Positions 7,791-17,349 of a stretch of DNA of 61,052 bases are shown here, piece by piece. Position 1 is the first letter of the stretch, and every line of letters starts with the position of its first letter. The stretch is from positions 1-61,052 of the forward strand of contig JAHBTI010000020.1 of NCBI GenBank assembly GCA_019638705.1, written 5' to 3'. Under the pieces are notes generated by a model. That model did no database searches. It was not told where the DNA came from and saw only the letters and a list, made by a program, of their open reading frames with translations. This stretch comes from Bacteroidota bacterium. Its GTDB lineage: Bacteria > Bacteroidota > Bacteroidia > B-17B0 > Aurantibacillaceae. The position numbers were made by a program, and so were the translations under genes.

Positions 7791-10145
7791 ATGAAAAAAG
7801 TTACTTTAGCGATTTTTGCAGCCCTTAGCTCCGTTACGGCTGCATACAGCCAAGCACTATCAGTTATGGCGCCGCCGCAAACCAATAATTATTATGGAGT
7901 TTTTCTTACCGGCACACAGGAAACCGCCGAGTATCAGGGTATTTTTTTAATTACCCCTGCAGAACTTAATACATTTACATCAAACAGCATTACAGGCATT
8001 GATGTGCCTTTTTTAAGAGGTGCAGGTTCGGCAGTTAATGGCACTTGCGAAGTTCACCTTGTAAACACAAGCAATACTACTTATGCTCTTGGCTGGCCCA
8101 CGTTTAGTACAGCTACGAGTTCTATGACCCCCGTTTATTCGGGTCCATTAAATATTAATGCAGGAAGTGCGTCTTTTACAGTACCTCTTAATTTCTCAAC
8201 ACCTTTCCCCTTTACTATGGGAGGCGGGGTTTATCTTGCTATTAAATGGAAAGCGACAAACCCTGCTGTTCTTACCCCAACCACTAACACAAATAACTAC
8301 GCGGCGTTTCCGTCAAATACCGTAACATCAGGTACGTTTATGGGTGGGTTTACAGAGCTTAGTCAGAGTCAAGTTCTGAATGGTGGCTTTACATTGAGTG
8401 ATACAACAGACATAGTGTATAACAGCTCTACAAGACCATGCTTTTTGTTTAAAGGCGTAAATACGGCTACCAACGAAATTGCAGTAACCAAACTTTTTGC
8501 CATGGGTAAAGTGGCGAGAAATTTAGGCGACCCGCAAGAAGTGCAAGCCTTAGTTAAAAACAACGGTATTAATGCCATGAACAACGTTTCGGTAACAATG
8601 AACATAACAGGCGTAAATCCTTTTTCAAACATTCAGGTTGTAAACATACCTGCCGGACAGGAAGTTGTTGTAACTTTTGACCCTTACACACCTACCAATC
8701 AGGGTAGCAGCAATATCAACGTTTCTGTGCCAAGTGATGATAACAACAGTAACAACTCTATGGTTTGGACACAAAGTGTATCTTGTAATTTTATGGCAAA
8801 TAACCCTCCTTCGGGAGCTTATGCAAATTCAGGCTTGGCACTTACAAACTCGGCAATAACAGATATTCATTTCCTGTCATTTTTCGCTCCTGAAAATACT
8901 CAAACCCTTACAGCAGTTCGTGTTGCCATTGGTGCAGATGCTGATAATCAAGGCAAACACGTTTATGGTGTACTGATTGATGAAAGTACTCTTTCGGCTT
9001 CTGCTCCTATTCAGGTATTGGCAGCCACAAACATTATCACGTTAACAGGTGCAACCAACGGTTTCCAAACCCTTAAATTTGATGATAACGACATTATGAA
9101 CGGAGTTACCGAATTAACCGGCGGAAACGCTTACCTCATAGGCTTTGTGCAACAGGAAGGCGGAAGCTGGACACCGGGATTTTTGAATAATGCCAACTAT
9201 TATGACGGCTACCGTGATATAGTATTGTTTAACGCGCCGACTACAGGTAACGCATCAGGTGTTAACCTACCTAATAATTTCACTTCTTTCCTTGGTATAG
9301 AGCCTGTTTTAGGACCTGCTGTTACTTTAACATCATTAACCAACAGCATTATTTGCAGAGGTCAAAGCGTGAATTTAATGGCTGACGGCGCAGATTCTTA
9401 TACATGGAGTGCTGCTCCAAACACCCCAAGCACAGGTGTTATCACTTCGGGTGCAAACCAAAATAACTTGGGAGCTAATCTAAGTGTAATTCCTACACCT
9501 CCAATTATAGGTTCTGCGGTTGTTGCTTATACTTATACTGCCAGAGGCACAGATGCTTTTGGCTGCACCAATTCGGTATCAATCGTTCAAAGATTTCGTG
9601 CCATAAACCCTGATATTACTATTGCCATTACCCCACCCGCAGGTACTGTTTGCACGGGTGCGCCGGTAAATTTAATTGCTGACGGAGAGGCAACATCTTA
9701 TACATGGACAGCCAGATTAGGAACGAGCAGCACCAATACATTTGTATATAACGATATGGCTATATTGAACATCAGCCACAGCGTAACAGGAGTTTACACC
9801 TATACATTAAGAGGTACTGACATTGACGGCTGCCAGGTGGCTAATGCCCCTACTGTTGTTCAAAGAGTAGAAGAATGTGTGGGTATTAACACCATTTCAA
9901 TGAACAATGCCAACATTATGCTGTATCCTAACCCTTCAGCAAACGGGAAAACTGAAATTCACGGCTTGGAAGGTAAAAACACCATTGAGGTTTACAATAT
10001 GTTAGGTCAGCAAGTTATAAATACAGTAAGCAACAGCGAAGTTGTGAGCATTGATTTAACCAACCAACCTTCTGGTAATTATTTGGTGAAGATTACCAAC
10101 GAAAGCAATCAATCAAAAGTGCTTAAATTTATTAATCAGCACTAA
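7791..10145 (+). CDS. Secreted protein with T9SS type A sorting domain
   Basis: 784 residues. A signal peptide (MKKVTLAIFAALSSVTAAYS) is followed by beta-rich domains without a recognised catalytic signature. A CARDB-like segment may lie near residues 230-320 (VQALVKNNGINAMNNVSVTM). Two later repeats of about 100 residues share ICRGQSVNLMADGADSYTWS and VCTGAPVNLIADGEATSYTW. The last 80 residues are a type A sorting domain (MLYPNPSANGKTEI, then VYNMLGQQV and GNYLVKITN, ending KVLKFINQH). It is probably exported by the T9SS to the surface; the ligand is unknown. A TATATTTG box at 7762-7769 lies 21 bases before the ATG. A terminator follows. Confidence 0.88.
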   Translation: MKKVTLAIFAALSSVTAAYSQALSVMAPPQTNNYYGVFLTGTQETAEYQGIFLITPAELNTFTSNSITGIDVPFLRGAGSAVNGTCEVHLVNTSNTTYALGWPTFSTATSSMTPVYSGPLNINAGSASFTVPLNFSTPFPFTMGGGVYLAIKWKATNPAVLTPTTNTNNYAAFPSNTVTSGTFMGGFTELSQSQVLNGGFTLSDTTDIVYNSSTRPCFLFKGVNTATNEIAVTKLFAMGKVARNLGDPQEVQALVKNNGINAMNNVSVTMNITGVNPFSNIQVVNIPAGQEVVVTFDPYTPTNQGSSNINVSVPSDDNNSNNSMVWTQSVSCNFMANNPPSGAYANSGLALTNSAITDIHFLSFFAPENTQTLTAVRVAIGADADNQGKHVYGVLIDESTLSASAPIQVLAATNIITLTGATNGFQTLKFDDNDIMNGVTELTGGNAYLIGFVQQEGGSWTPGFLNNANYYDGYRDIVLFNAPTTGNASGVNLPNNFTSFLGIEPVLGPAVTLTSLTNSIICRGQSVNLMADGADSYTWSAAPNTPSTGVITSGANQNNLGANLSVIPTPPIIGSAVVAYTYTARGTDAFGCTNSVSIVQRFRAINPDITIAITPPAGTVCTGAPVNLIADGEATSYTWTARLGTSSTNTFVYNDMAILNISHSVTGVYTYTLRGTDIDGCQVANAPTVVQRVEECVGINTISMNNANIMLYPNPSANGKTEIHGLEGKNTIEVYNMLGQQVINTVSNSEVVSIDLTNQPSGNYLVKITNESNQSKVLKFINQH

Positions 10146-10167
10146 TTAAGGTTTTAAAACAGAAATA

Positions 10168-10202
10168 TAAAAAGCCCCGAATGTAAAATTCGGGGCTTTT
10201 TT
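10168..10202 (+). terminator. Rho-independent terminator
   Basis: AAAAGCCCCGAAT and ATTCGGGGCTTTTTT form a GC-rich hairpin with a 5-base loop and a T-run, 23 bases after the stop of the 784-residue secreted protein. Confidence 0.9.
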
Positions 10203-10295
10203 GCTTCAAACAATTAACAATCACACATTAGTAAGTTTAACGTGTTTTTGCGTAAACCAAGCCGAGTAATTTTTAGTTTTAGCTAAAAATTTAAA

Positions 10296-11066
10296 ATGCC
10301 TGAAAAACCTTTAATATTAGTTACCAACGACGACGGAATTTACGCGCCCGGCATAAAATTTTTGTCGGAAGTGGCGGCACGTTTCGGCGACATATTGGTG
10401 GTTGCCCCCGATAAACCGCAAAGCGGCACGGGACACGCCATTACCATTAACTCATCGCTGCGCATACAAAAAACTAATTATCACAATACAGAAATTGAAT
10501 ACGCTTGCAGCGGAACACCCGTGGATTGTGTGAAAATGGCGGTAAACCACATTTTAAAAAAACGTCCCGATTTGGTGTTAAGCGGCGTTAATCACGGAAG
10601 CAACTCATCGGTAAATGTTATTTACAGCGGAACAATGAGCGCGGCAGTAGAAGGAGCTTTGGAAGGTGCGCCAAGTATTGGATTCAGTTTGTGCGATTAT
10701 GCTATGGATGCCGATTTTACACAGGCGGAAAAATTTATAGAGCAAATTATACAACAAAGTTTGCAGCATAAAATGCCAAAAGGCGTGTGTTTAAACGTAA
10801 ACATTCCGAAAGTAAAAGCGCACGAGCTAAAGGGTATAAAAGTGGTGCGCCAAGCGCATGGCAACTGGGTAGAACGTTTTCAGGAACGGCAAGACCCATA
10901 CGGAAGAAATTATTACTGGCTTATGGGTGAGTTTGTAAACTTTGAACCCGAAGCCACAGATACCGATGAGTGGGCTTTGACAAACGGTTACATTTCGGTA
11001 GTGCCTACGCAAGCCGACTTAACCGCACACAACGCATTAAACAAATTCAGCTATTTTGAACAATGA
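10296..11066 (+). CDS. surE: 5'/3'-nucleotidase SurE
   Basis: 256 residues, normal for SurE. The metal site begins with NDDG (Asn11, Asp12, Asp13) in ILVTNDDGIYAPG; further signature stretches are VAPDKPQSGTGHAIT, YACSGTPVDCVKMAV and LVLSGVNHGSNSS. The enzyme removes phosphate from nucleoside 5'- and 3'-monophosphates in the cytoplasm. It opens a run of four genes in one direction (surE, small membrane protein, lpxB, SpoIID-like); its stop overlaps the next start by 4 bases (ATGA). Confidence 0.97.
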   Translation: MPEKPLILVTNDDGIYAPGIKFLSEVAARFGDILVVAPDKPQSGTGHAITINSSLRIQKTNYHNTEIEYACSGTPVDCVKMAVNHILKKRPDLVLSGVNHGSNSSVNVIYSGTMSAAVEGALEGAPSIGFSLCDYAMDADFTQAEKFIEQIIQQSLQHKMPKGVCLNVNIPKVKAHELKGIKVVRQAHGNWVERFQERQDPYGRNYYWLMGEFVNFEPEATDTDEWALTNGYISVVPTQADLTAHNALNKFSYFEQ

Positions 11067-11389
11067 CTTTAACCGAACGCATAGAACGCTTAGATAATTT
11101 TTTTATCGGCTTGCTCGTGGGCTTGCTGTTTCCCGCTATTTTGTTTTTTTTCTACTGGTTGTTTTTTCATCAGGGGCTTGCATTTCCCGGGCGTTTTGTT
11201 CGGTTTTTAATGTCAGGCTATTTGTTGAGTAACGTGATTAAGCTGTGCGGACTGGGGAATTTGCTTGTGTTTTATTTTGGGTTGCAATATAAAATTGACA
11301 AATTTTCAAAAGGCGTTATTGCCAGCGTGTTTTTATACTTAGGTTTAATTCTTTATGTGTCTTACGTTTTTGAACCTGAAATTATTTAA
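11063..11389 (+). CDS. Small membrane protein between surE and lpxB
   Basis: 108 residues with three hydrophobic segments (about 14-36, 46-70, 84-102). I do not recognise a family. Its start overlaps the surE stop by 4 bases and its stop overlaps the lpxB start by 1 base (TAATG), so it is translated as part of the same message and is very likely real. The position next to lpxB suggests an envelope role, but only by neighbourhood. Confidence 0.8.
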   Translation: MTLTERIERLDNFFIGLLVGLLFPAILFFFYWLFFHQGLAFPGRFVRFLMSGYLLSNVIKLCGLGNLLVFYFGLQYKIDKFSKGVIASVFLYLGLILYVSYVFEPEII

Positions 11390-12516
11390 TGCGTTATTAT
11401 TTCATAGCAGGAGAAGTAAGCGGTGATATACACGCTGCCAATTGCATGAAAGAAATTTTGAAATTGGACAACGATGCAAAATTCGCTTTCACGGGTGGCG
11501 ATTTAATGCAGCAGGTAAGCGGCGAACAACCGACTGTTCACATTCGCGATATGGCATTTATGGGCTTTGTTGATGTTTTAAAAAACATACGCACCATTCA
11601 AAAAAACTTTAAAAAAGTAAAAGCAGACATTTTAAATTTTAAACCCGATTTGTTGATTTTGGTGGATTATCCGGGGTTTAATTTGCGTATGGCAAAATGG
11701 GCTTGGGAACACAACATAAAAGTTGATTACTACATTTCGCCAACCGTGTGGGCTTGGAAAGAGGGCAGGGTAGAGCAAATAAAAAAATATACCCATAAAT
11801 TGTTTGTGATACTTCCCTTTGAAGAAGCCTTTTATCAAAAGCACCATCACAAGGTTTATTTTGTGGGACACCCTTTGATTGATGCCATTGAACAGAAAAA
11901 GCCTTTGCTGAAATCAAAGCAGGAGTTTATTAAAGAAAATAATCTTTCCGAAAAGCCCATTGTTGCCGTGCTTCCGGGAAGCCGCAAACAGGAAATGGAT
12001 TATATGCTTGGCAATATGGTTGAGGTTATTTCGCAGTTTCCGAATTATCAGTTTGTTATTGCAGGTTCAACCAATTTACCAAAATCGTATTACAAAAATT
12101 TGGAAGAAAAAAATATCAACGTTTTGTTTAATCAAACGTATGAACTGATGAGCTATGCCGAAGCAGGAATTATAAAATCGGGAACTTCTACCTTGGAAAG
12201 TGCCTTGTTTAAACTTCCGCAGGTGATTTGTTATAAAGGCGGTGCATTGTCGTTTGCTATTGCAAAACGCATAGTGGACGTAAAATACATCGGTTTGCCC
12301 AATTTAATTATGGATAAAGCTGTTGTAAAAGAGTTGGTGCAAACGGATTTTACGGTTAAAAATATTACCGAAGAATTAAATAAATTGCTGAATGACACCG
12401 TTTATAAAAACACTATGCTGCAAGAATATGATGTGCTGAAACAGCGTTTAGGCGGAGCAGGTGCATCGGCGCGCATTGCAAAACATTTAACCGAAGACGC
12501 AGGAATTAAAAATTAA
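11389..12516 (+). CDS. lpxB: Lipid-A-disaccharide synthase
   Basis: 375 residues, the normal LpxB length. Family features include YFIAGEVSGDIHAA at the start, AFMGFVDVLKNIRTI, LLILVDYPGFNLRMAKWA, YYISPTVWAWKEGRV, VYFVGHPLIDAI, VAVLPGSRKQEM and IIKSGTSTLESALF. It condenses UDP-2,3-diacylglucosamine with lipid X to make the lipid A disaccharide at the inner membrane. The start codon overlaps the preceding stop, and the SpoIID-like gene follows after 16 bases. Confidence 0.97.
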   Translation: MRYYFIAGEVSGDIHAANCMKEILKLDNDAKFAFTGGDLMQQVSGEQPTVHIRDMAFMGFVDVLKNIRTIQKNFKKVKADILNFKPDLLILVDYPGFNLRMAKWAWEHNIKVDYYISPTVWAWKEGRVEQIKKYTHKLFVILPFEEAFYQKHHHKVYFVGHPLIDAIEQKKPLLKSKQEFIKENNLSEKPIVAVLPGSRKQEMDYMLGNMVEVISQFPNYQFVIAGSTNLPKSYYKNLEEKNINVLFNQTYELMSYAEAGIIKSGTSTLESALFKLPQVICYKGGALSFAIAKRIVDVKYIGLPNLIMDKAVVKELVQTDFTVKNITEELNKLLNDTVYKNTMLQEYDVLKQRLGGAGASARIAKHLTEDAGIKN

Positions 12517-12532
12517 AAAATTTGAATTTAAA

Positions 12533-13720
12533 ATGAGCTATTCACTTAAAAAAATACTTCAAATCATTTTTGTGCTTGTCCTTCTTTTCTTTGGACTGAC
12601 ATCGTTTTTTATTCCCGTTGAAAACATTCAAATCAGAATTTTTTCGCATTTAAAAGTGACTGTTTTTTCGCTGTATGCCAACCAAGGTACTTACAAAATT
12701 ATAGCAGATGGCAATGTGATTGCTTCCACTTCGGGCGAAGCGGACTATAAATTTTCTTTAAAAGGCGACAGCGTAGAGCTGAGCAAAAACGATACCATTC
12801 TTGGTACTTATAAATATTTAAAATTATCGGGAACAAATAACCAAGAAATAAAGCTGCGCATTGTAGAACCCGACCGCAAAGGCAGGGTATATCAGGGAAA
12901 CATCAGTTGCAGCGCAAACGAAGGCACCTTAAAAATTATTAATGAAATAGAGTTGGATAATTACATTGCAGGCGTTACCGAAGCTGAAGCAGGTTCGCGC
13001 ACCACCGCGGAATTTTACAAAGTGCAAACCATTTTAGCAAGAACTTTTGCTTTGGCGCATATAAACAAACACATTACCGAGGGTTTCAGCCTGTGCGACC
13101 AGGTGCATTGCCAAGCCTATTTTGGCAAACCGCGCGATTACAGAATTTTTGATGCTACCGAAGCCACCAAAGGACAAGTGGTGGTTGATGAAAACCTGAA
13201 TTTGATTGTTGCCGCTTTTCACAGCAACAGCGGCGGACAAACGGCTAACAGCGAAGATGTGTGGGGTTCAAAAACAAGCTATTTAAGAAGCATAGTGGAT
13301 ACATTCAGCATAAAAATGCCAAATGCGCGCTGGGAAAGAAAAATGCTTACCGAAGACTGGCTTTTGTATTTAAAAGTAAAACACAATTTTCCTGTGGATA
13401 ATGCCGAAGCAAAAAAAGTGGCGTTGCATTTTCAGCAACCCAGCCGAAAAGTGTTTTTGGAGTGCAACAAGTCAAAAGTACCTTTAAAAAATGTGCGTCA
13501 GGATTTGCAGTTAAAATCAACTTTTTTCAGCATTTCGCCTTATGGCAAAGACAGTATTCTTATAAAAGGTCGCGGTTACGGGCATGGCTTGGGAATGTGC
13601 CAGGAGGGTGCTATGCGCATGAGCAAACTCGGTTATAAACACACGGATATTCTCAATTTTTATTACCAAAACATTCAGCTGATAGATTTACATAAGTTGA
13701 GTTTCTTCAGAGATGAATAG
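12533..13720 (+). CDS. SpoIID/LytB-domain protein
   Basis: 395 residues. One N-terminal membrane segment or signal anchor (about 7-27) is followed by a SpoIID/LytB core. Visible landmarks are NYIAGVTEAEAGS, YKVQTILARTFALAHI, AAFHSNSGGQTANSEDVW and the C-terminal KGRGYGHGLGMCQEGAMRMS. SpoIID proteins are lytic transglycosylases that act on peptidoglycan strands lacking stem peptides. In a non-sporulating Gram-negative the likely role is envelope remodelling; the exact substrate here is unknown. It is last in the surE-lpxB run and converges with the protease gene after 5 bases. Confidence 0.88.
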   Translation: MSYSLKKILQIIFVLVLLFFGLTSFFIPVENIQIRIFSHLKVTVFSLYANQGTYKIIADGNVIASTSGEADYKFSLKGDSVELSKNDTILGTYKYLKLSGTNNQEIKLRIVEPDRKGRVYQGNISCSANEGTLKIINEIELDNYIAGVTEAEAGSRTTAEFYKVQTILARTFALAHINKHITEGFSLCDQVHCQAYFGKPRDYRIFDATEATKGQVVVDENLNLIVAAFHSNSGGQTANSEDVWGSKTSYLRSIVDTFSIKMPNARWERKMLTEDWLLYLKVKHNFPVDNAEAKKVALHFQQPSRKVFLECNKSKVPLKNVRQDLQLKSTFFSISPYGKDSILIKGRGYGHGLGMCQEGAMRMSKLGYKHTDILNFYYQNIQLIDLHKLSFFRDE

Positions 13721-13725
13721 GAATT

Positions 13726-14691
13726 TCAGGCAACAAAGAATTGCCAGTTCATTGCTACCATTACAATGGGTGCAATAAAAACAGCGAGATAAAAAATCAG
13801 TACCAAAATTTTTTTAATTACGTTTAAATCGGGAATTAAATTTGTTTGCAGCAAACTGCTGACATGGCGCACAAAAATTGGTTCTATAATGCTGTACTGA
13901 TAATTTCCGGGTGCAATACCGGGGTATTTTTTAGGAAAAGAAAACAGCAAACAATCGCGCATGAGCCAGTAATCTTTGTCGGGCAGGGCGTTGTATTCAA
14001 GGCGGTAATTAATTTTTTCCTGCGCCAAATAATTACGGATTTTCTGATTTTTGTTTTCGTTGTACAGTTCGTAAGCAATTAAAGCTGGAATAATCAGCAA
14101 TACAAAACTTGAAAAAATTGCTGCCATAATCAGCAATGCCATAATGGAAACGATACTGAACGCCAAACGAATGGCAAAGTTTTCTTTAAAGAATAACGTT
14201 TCCACCAAACGCCCGCCGTCCAAAGGATAGAAAGGCAAGCAGTTTAAAAGATTAATTACCAAAAATGTGTTGGCAAGCATTTTTACGGTTTCGTTTTGCG
14301 CGTCTTTATTCAGCCAAAACAAAATGCTGCCGATAATAATTCCCGGAACGGGACCTGCCAGAATAATTACACTTAATTGCGTTTGCGATACCTGTTGTTT
14401 TTTGCCTGCCGTAAATGCGCCAAGCAGGGGCATGATAAAAATTTTCACATCGCGGTAATTAAACAAGCGCATAAACGCAAAATGCCCCATTTCGTGAATG
14501 ATAATGACCAACAAAATAGCGGCGATGTAAGCCAAGTTTTGCTCAAACAAAAAATAAAACAGCAAGCCGTAAATAAACAAACTAATTAAGGAGCGAAATA
14601 CCGAAGTTTGATTTTTTTCAACTACCACAGGTTTTGGCGGATAGCCGCCTGATTGATTTTGATGTGTATGTTGTTCAGAAATAGTGTCCAC
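13726..14691 (-). CDS. Site-2-type intramembrane metalloprotease (M50 family)
   Basis: 321 residues, multi-spanning. The zinc site is HEMGH at residues 66-70 within a hydrophobic segment, and the third ligand is in PFYPLDGGRL near residue 158. A polar N-terminal tail of about 30 residues precedes the first helix, and a cytoplasmic-looking segment (about 215-285) is followed by a last helix. The start is GTG at 14691, overlapping the ctaA stop by 1 base, so translation is probably coupled. M50 proteases cut within membranes, often releasing regulators, but the substrate here is unknown. Confidence 0.88.
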   Translation of the reverse strand: MDTISEQHTHQNQSGGYPPKPVVVEKNQTSVFRSLISLFIYGLLFYFLFEQNLAYIAAILLVIIIHEMGHFAFMRLFNYRDVKIFIMPLLGAFTAGKKQQVSQTQLSVIILAGPVPGIIIGSILFWLNKDAQNETVKMLANTFLVINLLNCLPFYPLDGGRLVETLFFKENFAIRLAFSIVSIMALLIMAAIFSSFVLLIIPALIAYELYNENKNQKIRNYLAQEKINYRLEYNALPDKDYWLMRDCLLFSFPKKYPGIAPGNYQYSIIEPIFVRHVSSLLQTNLIPDLNVIKKILVLIFYLAVFIAPIVMVAMNWQFFVA

Positions 14692-15758
14692 TATGCAAGA
14701 GTTTTTTTATTGAATAAATGAAAAAGTAAATAAACGCAAACGCCGAATAAAAAGAACGCGCCTGTTTGGTGCAGTGCGCCCATTAGCACAGGCACTTGAT
14801 AAACAAGCGTAAGTACGCCCAAAGCAAATTGAATGGTTACGCCGTAAATTAACAAGGTAATGCCAAGATGTTGTTGCTTGCTTAATTTTAATTTGTTGGA
14901 ACGATACCAAATGGCACAAACTAAAATAACAACAACAAGTGCAATGCTGCGGTGCATAAATTGTATGCCGCTTGCGTTTTCAAAAATGTTTTCAAAAAAT
15001 GTTTCTTTCATGGTAATTTGTTCGGGAAACCAGTATTCGCCCATTTTGGGGTAGGTATTAAAAATATGTCCGGGGCGGATTTTAGCAGCGTTGCCCTCCA
15101 CATAACCTGCTGTAAACGCACCGTAAATAATTTGAAGAATAAGCACAACAAAAAATAAAACCGTTAATCCTTTTAATTTTTTTCCTTCGTTTTCTTGTAC
15201 ATTTTCTTTTGGAAAGGTTAAACGCAGGGCAAACCAAAATGTAAAGGCGAACAATGTAAAGGCACTCATTAAATGCGTTGCTAAACGGTAATGACTTACG
15301 GCAGGTTGTTTTTGCAAGCCGCTGTACACCATCCACCAACCTATGACGGCTTGCATTGCTCCCATAAAAAATAAAAACACAAAGGGCAACAGCATTTCTC
15401 GGTTTAATTTTTTCTTAATCAAAAAATAAACAAAACCAATGGCAAACACATACATCATGCCTCTGCCAATCATGCGGTGAATGTATTCCCACAAAAAAAT
15501 GGGTTTAAATTCCTGCAAGGTCATTTCGTAATTTATTTTTTGAAATTCGGGACTTTGTTGATATTTCTCAAAACGTGCCTGCCACATTTCCTGATTTAGC
15601 GGCGGCATACTTCCCATAAAACTCCAATCGGTAATTGACAAACCCGAATGTGTTAAGCGCGTTAAACCGCCCACCAACACCATCACATAAATTAAAAAAC
15701 AACCCGAAAGCAGCCACCAAATAATTGGTTTGTGGGGCGAAGAAGAAATGATTTTCAT
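14691..15758 (-). CDS. ctaA: Haem A synthase (COX15/CtaA family)
   Basis: 355 residues from the ATG at 15758 (MKIISSSPHKPIIWWLL); a Met 6 codons upstream is possible but less likely because it nears the -7 box. About eight membrane helices are predicted. Conserved family stretches include LTRLTHSGLSITDW, WEYIHRMIGRGMMYV, VSHYRLATHLMSAF, FMHRSIALVV and GALHQTGAFFLFG, which supply the haem-binding histidines. It oxidises haem O to haem A for aa3-type cytochrome oxidase. A TACATTTG box at 15781-15774 (minus) gives a very short leader. Confidence 0.95.
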   Translation of the reverse strand: MKIISSSPHKPIIWWLLSGCFLIYVMVLVGGLTRLTHSGLSITDWSFMGSMPPLNQEMWQARFEKYQQSPEFQKINYEMTLQEFKPIFLWEYIHRMIGRGMMYVFAIGFVYFLIKKKLNREMLLPFVFLFFMGAMQAVIGWWMVYSGLQKQPAVSHYRLATHLMSAFTLFAFTFWFALRLTFPKENVQENEGKKLKGLTVLFFVVLILQIIYGAFTAGYVEGNAAKIRPGHIFNTYPKMGEYWFPEQITMKETFFENIFENASGIQFMHRSIALVVVILVCAIWYRSNKLKLSKQQHLGITLLIYGVTIQFALGVLTLVYQVPVLMGALHQTGAFFLFGVCVYLLFHLFNKKTLA

Positions 15759-15885
15759 GCAGTAAAAGTGGCGCAAATGTACGGCTTTTTTCTGCCACGA
15801 ATTACACGGAAAATTCTAAATTCTAATGTCTAAATTCTAATCTGCGGTTTACAAAAACAAAAAATGTAAATTCGCTGCTTCAATT

Positions 15886-17307
15886 ATGAACAATCAAAAA
15901 CGCTCTTATTTCAATCATTTGGCGGCGAAGCGCAAAGCACGAAAGTTTAACGCTTATTACTGGAACGAAATAAAAGATTATATAAATTATTTTTCTCACG
16001 AAGACAGCTCGGTGTTGGAAGTTGGCTGCGGCAGCGGCGATTTGCTCGCGGGAATTTCAGGCGCAAAAAAAACAGGCATTGATTTTAGCGAAGAATACAT
16101 TGCTTGGGCTAAAGAAAAACATGGCAATAAAAACATTGAGTTTTTGGTGATGGACGCTAACAACATTCAACTCAATCAAACATACGATTTAATTGTTATC
16201 AGCAATTTGATTGGCTTTGTGGACGACATTCAGCATGTGTTTGAAGAAGTAAAAAAATGTTGCCACGCCAACACAAAAGTGATTGTGCAATATTACAATA
16301 CATTATGGTCGCCTGTGATTAAGTTTGCCGAATGGATTGGTTTGAAACACAAAACACCGCATCAAAACTGGCTCTCAACGGGCGACATCAACAATTTACT
16401 TTTTGTGTCAGGCTTTGATGTTTACAGAAATAACAAGCGTTTGATTTTTCCGTTTTACTTTCCCTTGCTTTCTTTTTTGTGCAACAAGTATTTGGCAAAA
16501 TTTCCGTTCTTCCGTTTTTTCAGTTTTAACATTTACAGCTTTGCAAAACTCTTGCCCGAAACGCACGAAGAAAATTACGCGACAAAATACTCTACAACGG
16601 TTGTTATTCCTGCGCGCAACGAAAGCGGCAATATTGAAAATGCCATTTTGCGTTTACCGAAATTCGGCAAGCATGTGGAAATAATTTTTATTGAAGGCAA
16701 CAGCACCGATGATACCTGGCAAAAAATTCAGGAGATACAAAAAAAATATTCTGCCACACACGACATAAAAATAGGGCAACAAAAAGGCAAAGGCAAAGCC
16801 GATGCGGTGCGTGAAGGTTACAAAATTGCCACAGGCGATATTCTGATGATTTTAGATGCCGACCTTACCGTACCGCCCGAAGATTTGCCGAAATTTTATA
16901 ATGCCATTGCAAGCAACAAAGGCGATTTTATTAACGGCACGCGCTTGGTTTATCCTATGGAAAAAGAAGCCATGCGTTTTTTGAATTACTTGGGAAATCA
17001 TTTTTTCTCTTGGGCGTTTACCTGGCTGTTGGAGCAACGTTTTAAAGACACGCTTTGCGGAACAAAAGTGATGTTCCGCGAAGATTATATTAAGCTCACC
17101 AAAAACAGAAAATATTTTGGTGAGTTTGACCCCTTTGGTGATTTTGATTTGTTGTTTGGCGCGCACAAACTCAATTTAAAAATTGTGGAAGTGCCAATCC
17201 GTTACCGCGAGCGCACTTACGGCGAAACTAATATTTCGCGCTTTAAACACGGCATTATTCTTTTAAGAATGTGCTTGTTTGCAAGCAGGAAGTGTAAGTT
17301 TATTTGA
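15886..17307 (+). CDS. Methyltransferase-glycosyltransferase 2 fusion
   Basis: 473 residues with two enzymes in one chain. Residues 1 to about 190 form a class I SAM-dependent methyltransferase (SSVLEVGCGSGDLLAG at 41-56, then FLVMDANNIQ and DLIVISNLIGFVDD). Residues from about 236 form a family 2 glycosyltransferase (TTVVIPARNESGNIENA, metal-binding DAD at 324-326, GTKVMFRED, ERTYGETNISRFKHG). A likely role is making a modified, lipid-linked or surface glycan, but the substrates are unknown. The last 16 codons and the bases after the stop occur again at 18515-18571, past the Fic gene. A TAAATTCG box lies at 15867-15874. Confidence 0.88.
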   Translation: MNNQKRSYFNHLAAKRKARKFNAYYWNEIKDYINYFSHEDSSVLEVGCGSGDLLAGISGAKKTGIDFSEEYIAWAKEKHGNKNIEFLVMDANNIQLNQTYDLIVISNLIGFVDDIQHVFEEVKKCCHANTKVIVQYYNTLWSPVIKFAEWIGLKHKTPHQNWLSTGDINNLLFVSGFDVYRNNKRLIFPFYFPLLSFLCNKYLAKFPFFRFFSFNIYSFAKLLPETHEENYATKYSTTVVIPARNESGNIENAILRLPKFGKHVEIIFIEGNSTDDTWQKIQEIQKKYSATHDIKIGQQKGKGKADAVREGYKIATGDILMILDADLTVPPEDLPKFYNAIASNKGDFINGTRLVYPMEKEAMRFLNYLGNHFFSWAFTWLLEQRFKDTLCGTKVMFREDYIKLTKNRKYFGEFDPFGDFDLLFGAHKLNLKIVEVPIRYRERTYGETNISRFKHGIILLRMCLFASRKCKFI

Positions 17308-17316
17308 TTTTTCCGC
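17260..17316 (+). repeat. 57-bp direct repeat, left copy (end of fusion gene)
   Basis: Covers the last 16 codons of the methyltransferase-glycosyltransferase gene and its stop. It matches 18515-18571 with two substitutions (17283 A/G and 17312 T/C) at a constant offset of 1255 bases. Weak similarity continues a few bases further. Confidence 0.97.
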
Positions 17317-17349
17317 ATATAACGGCTTGGGGTAATCCCTTCTTGGTGG

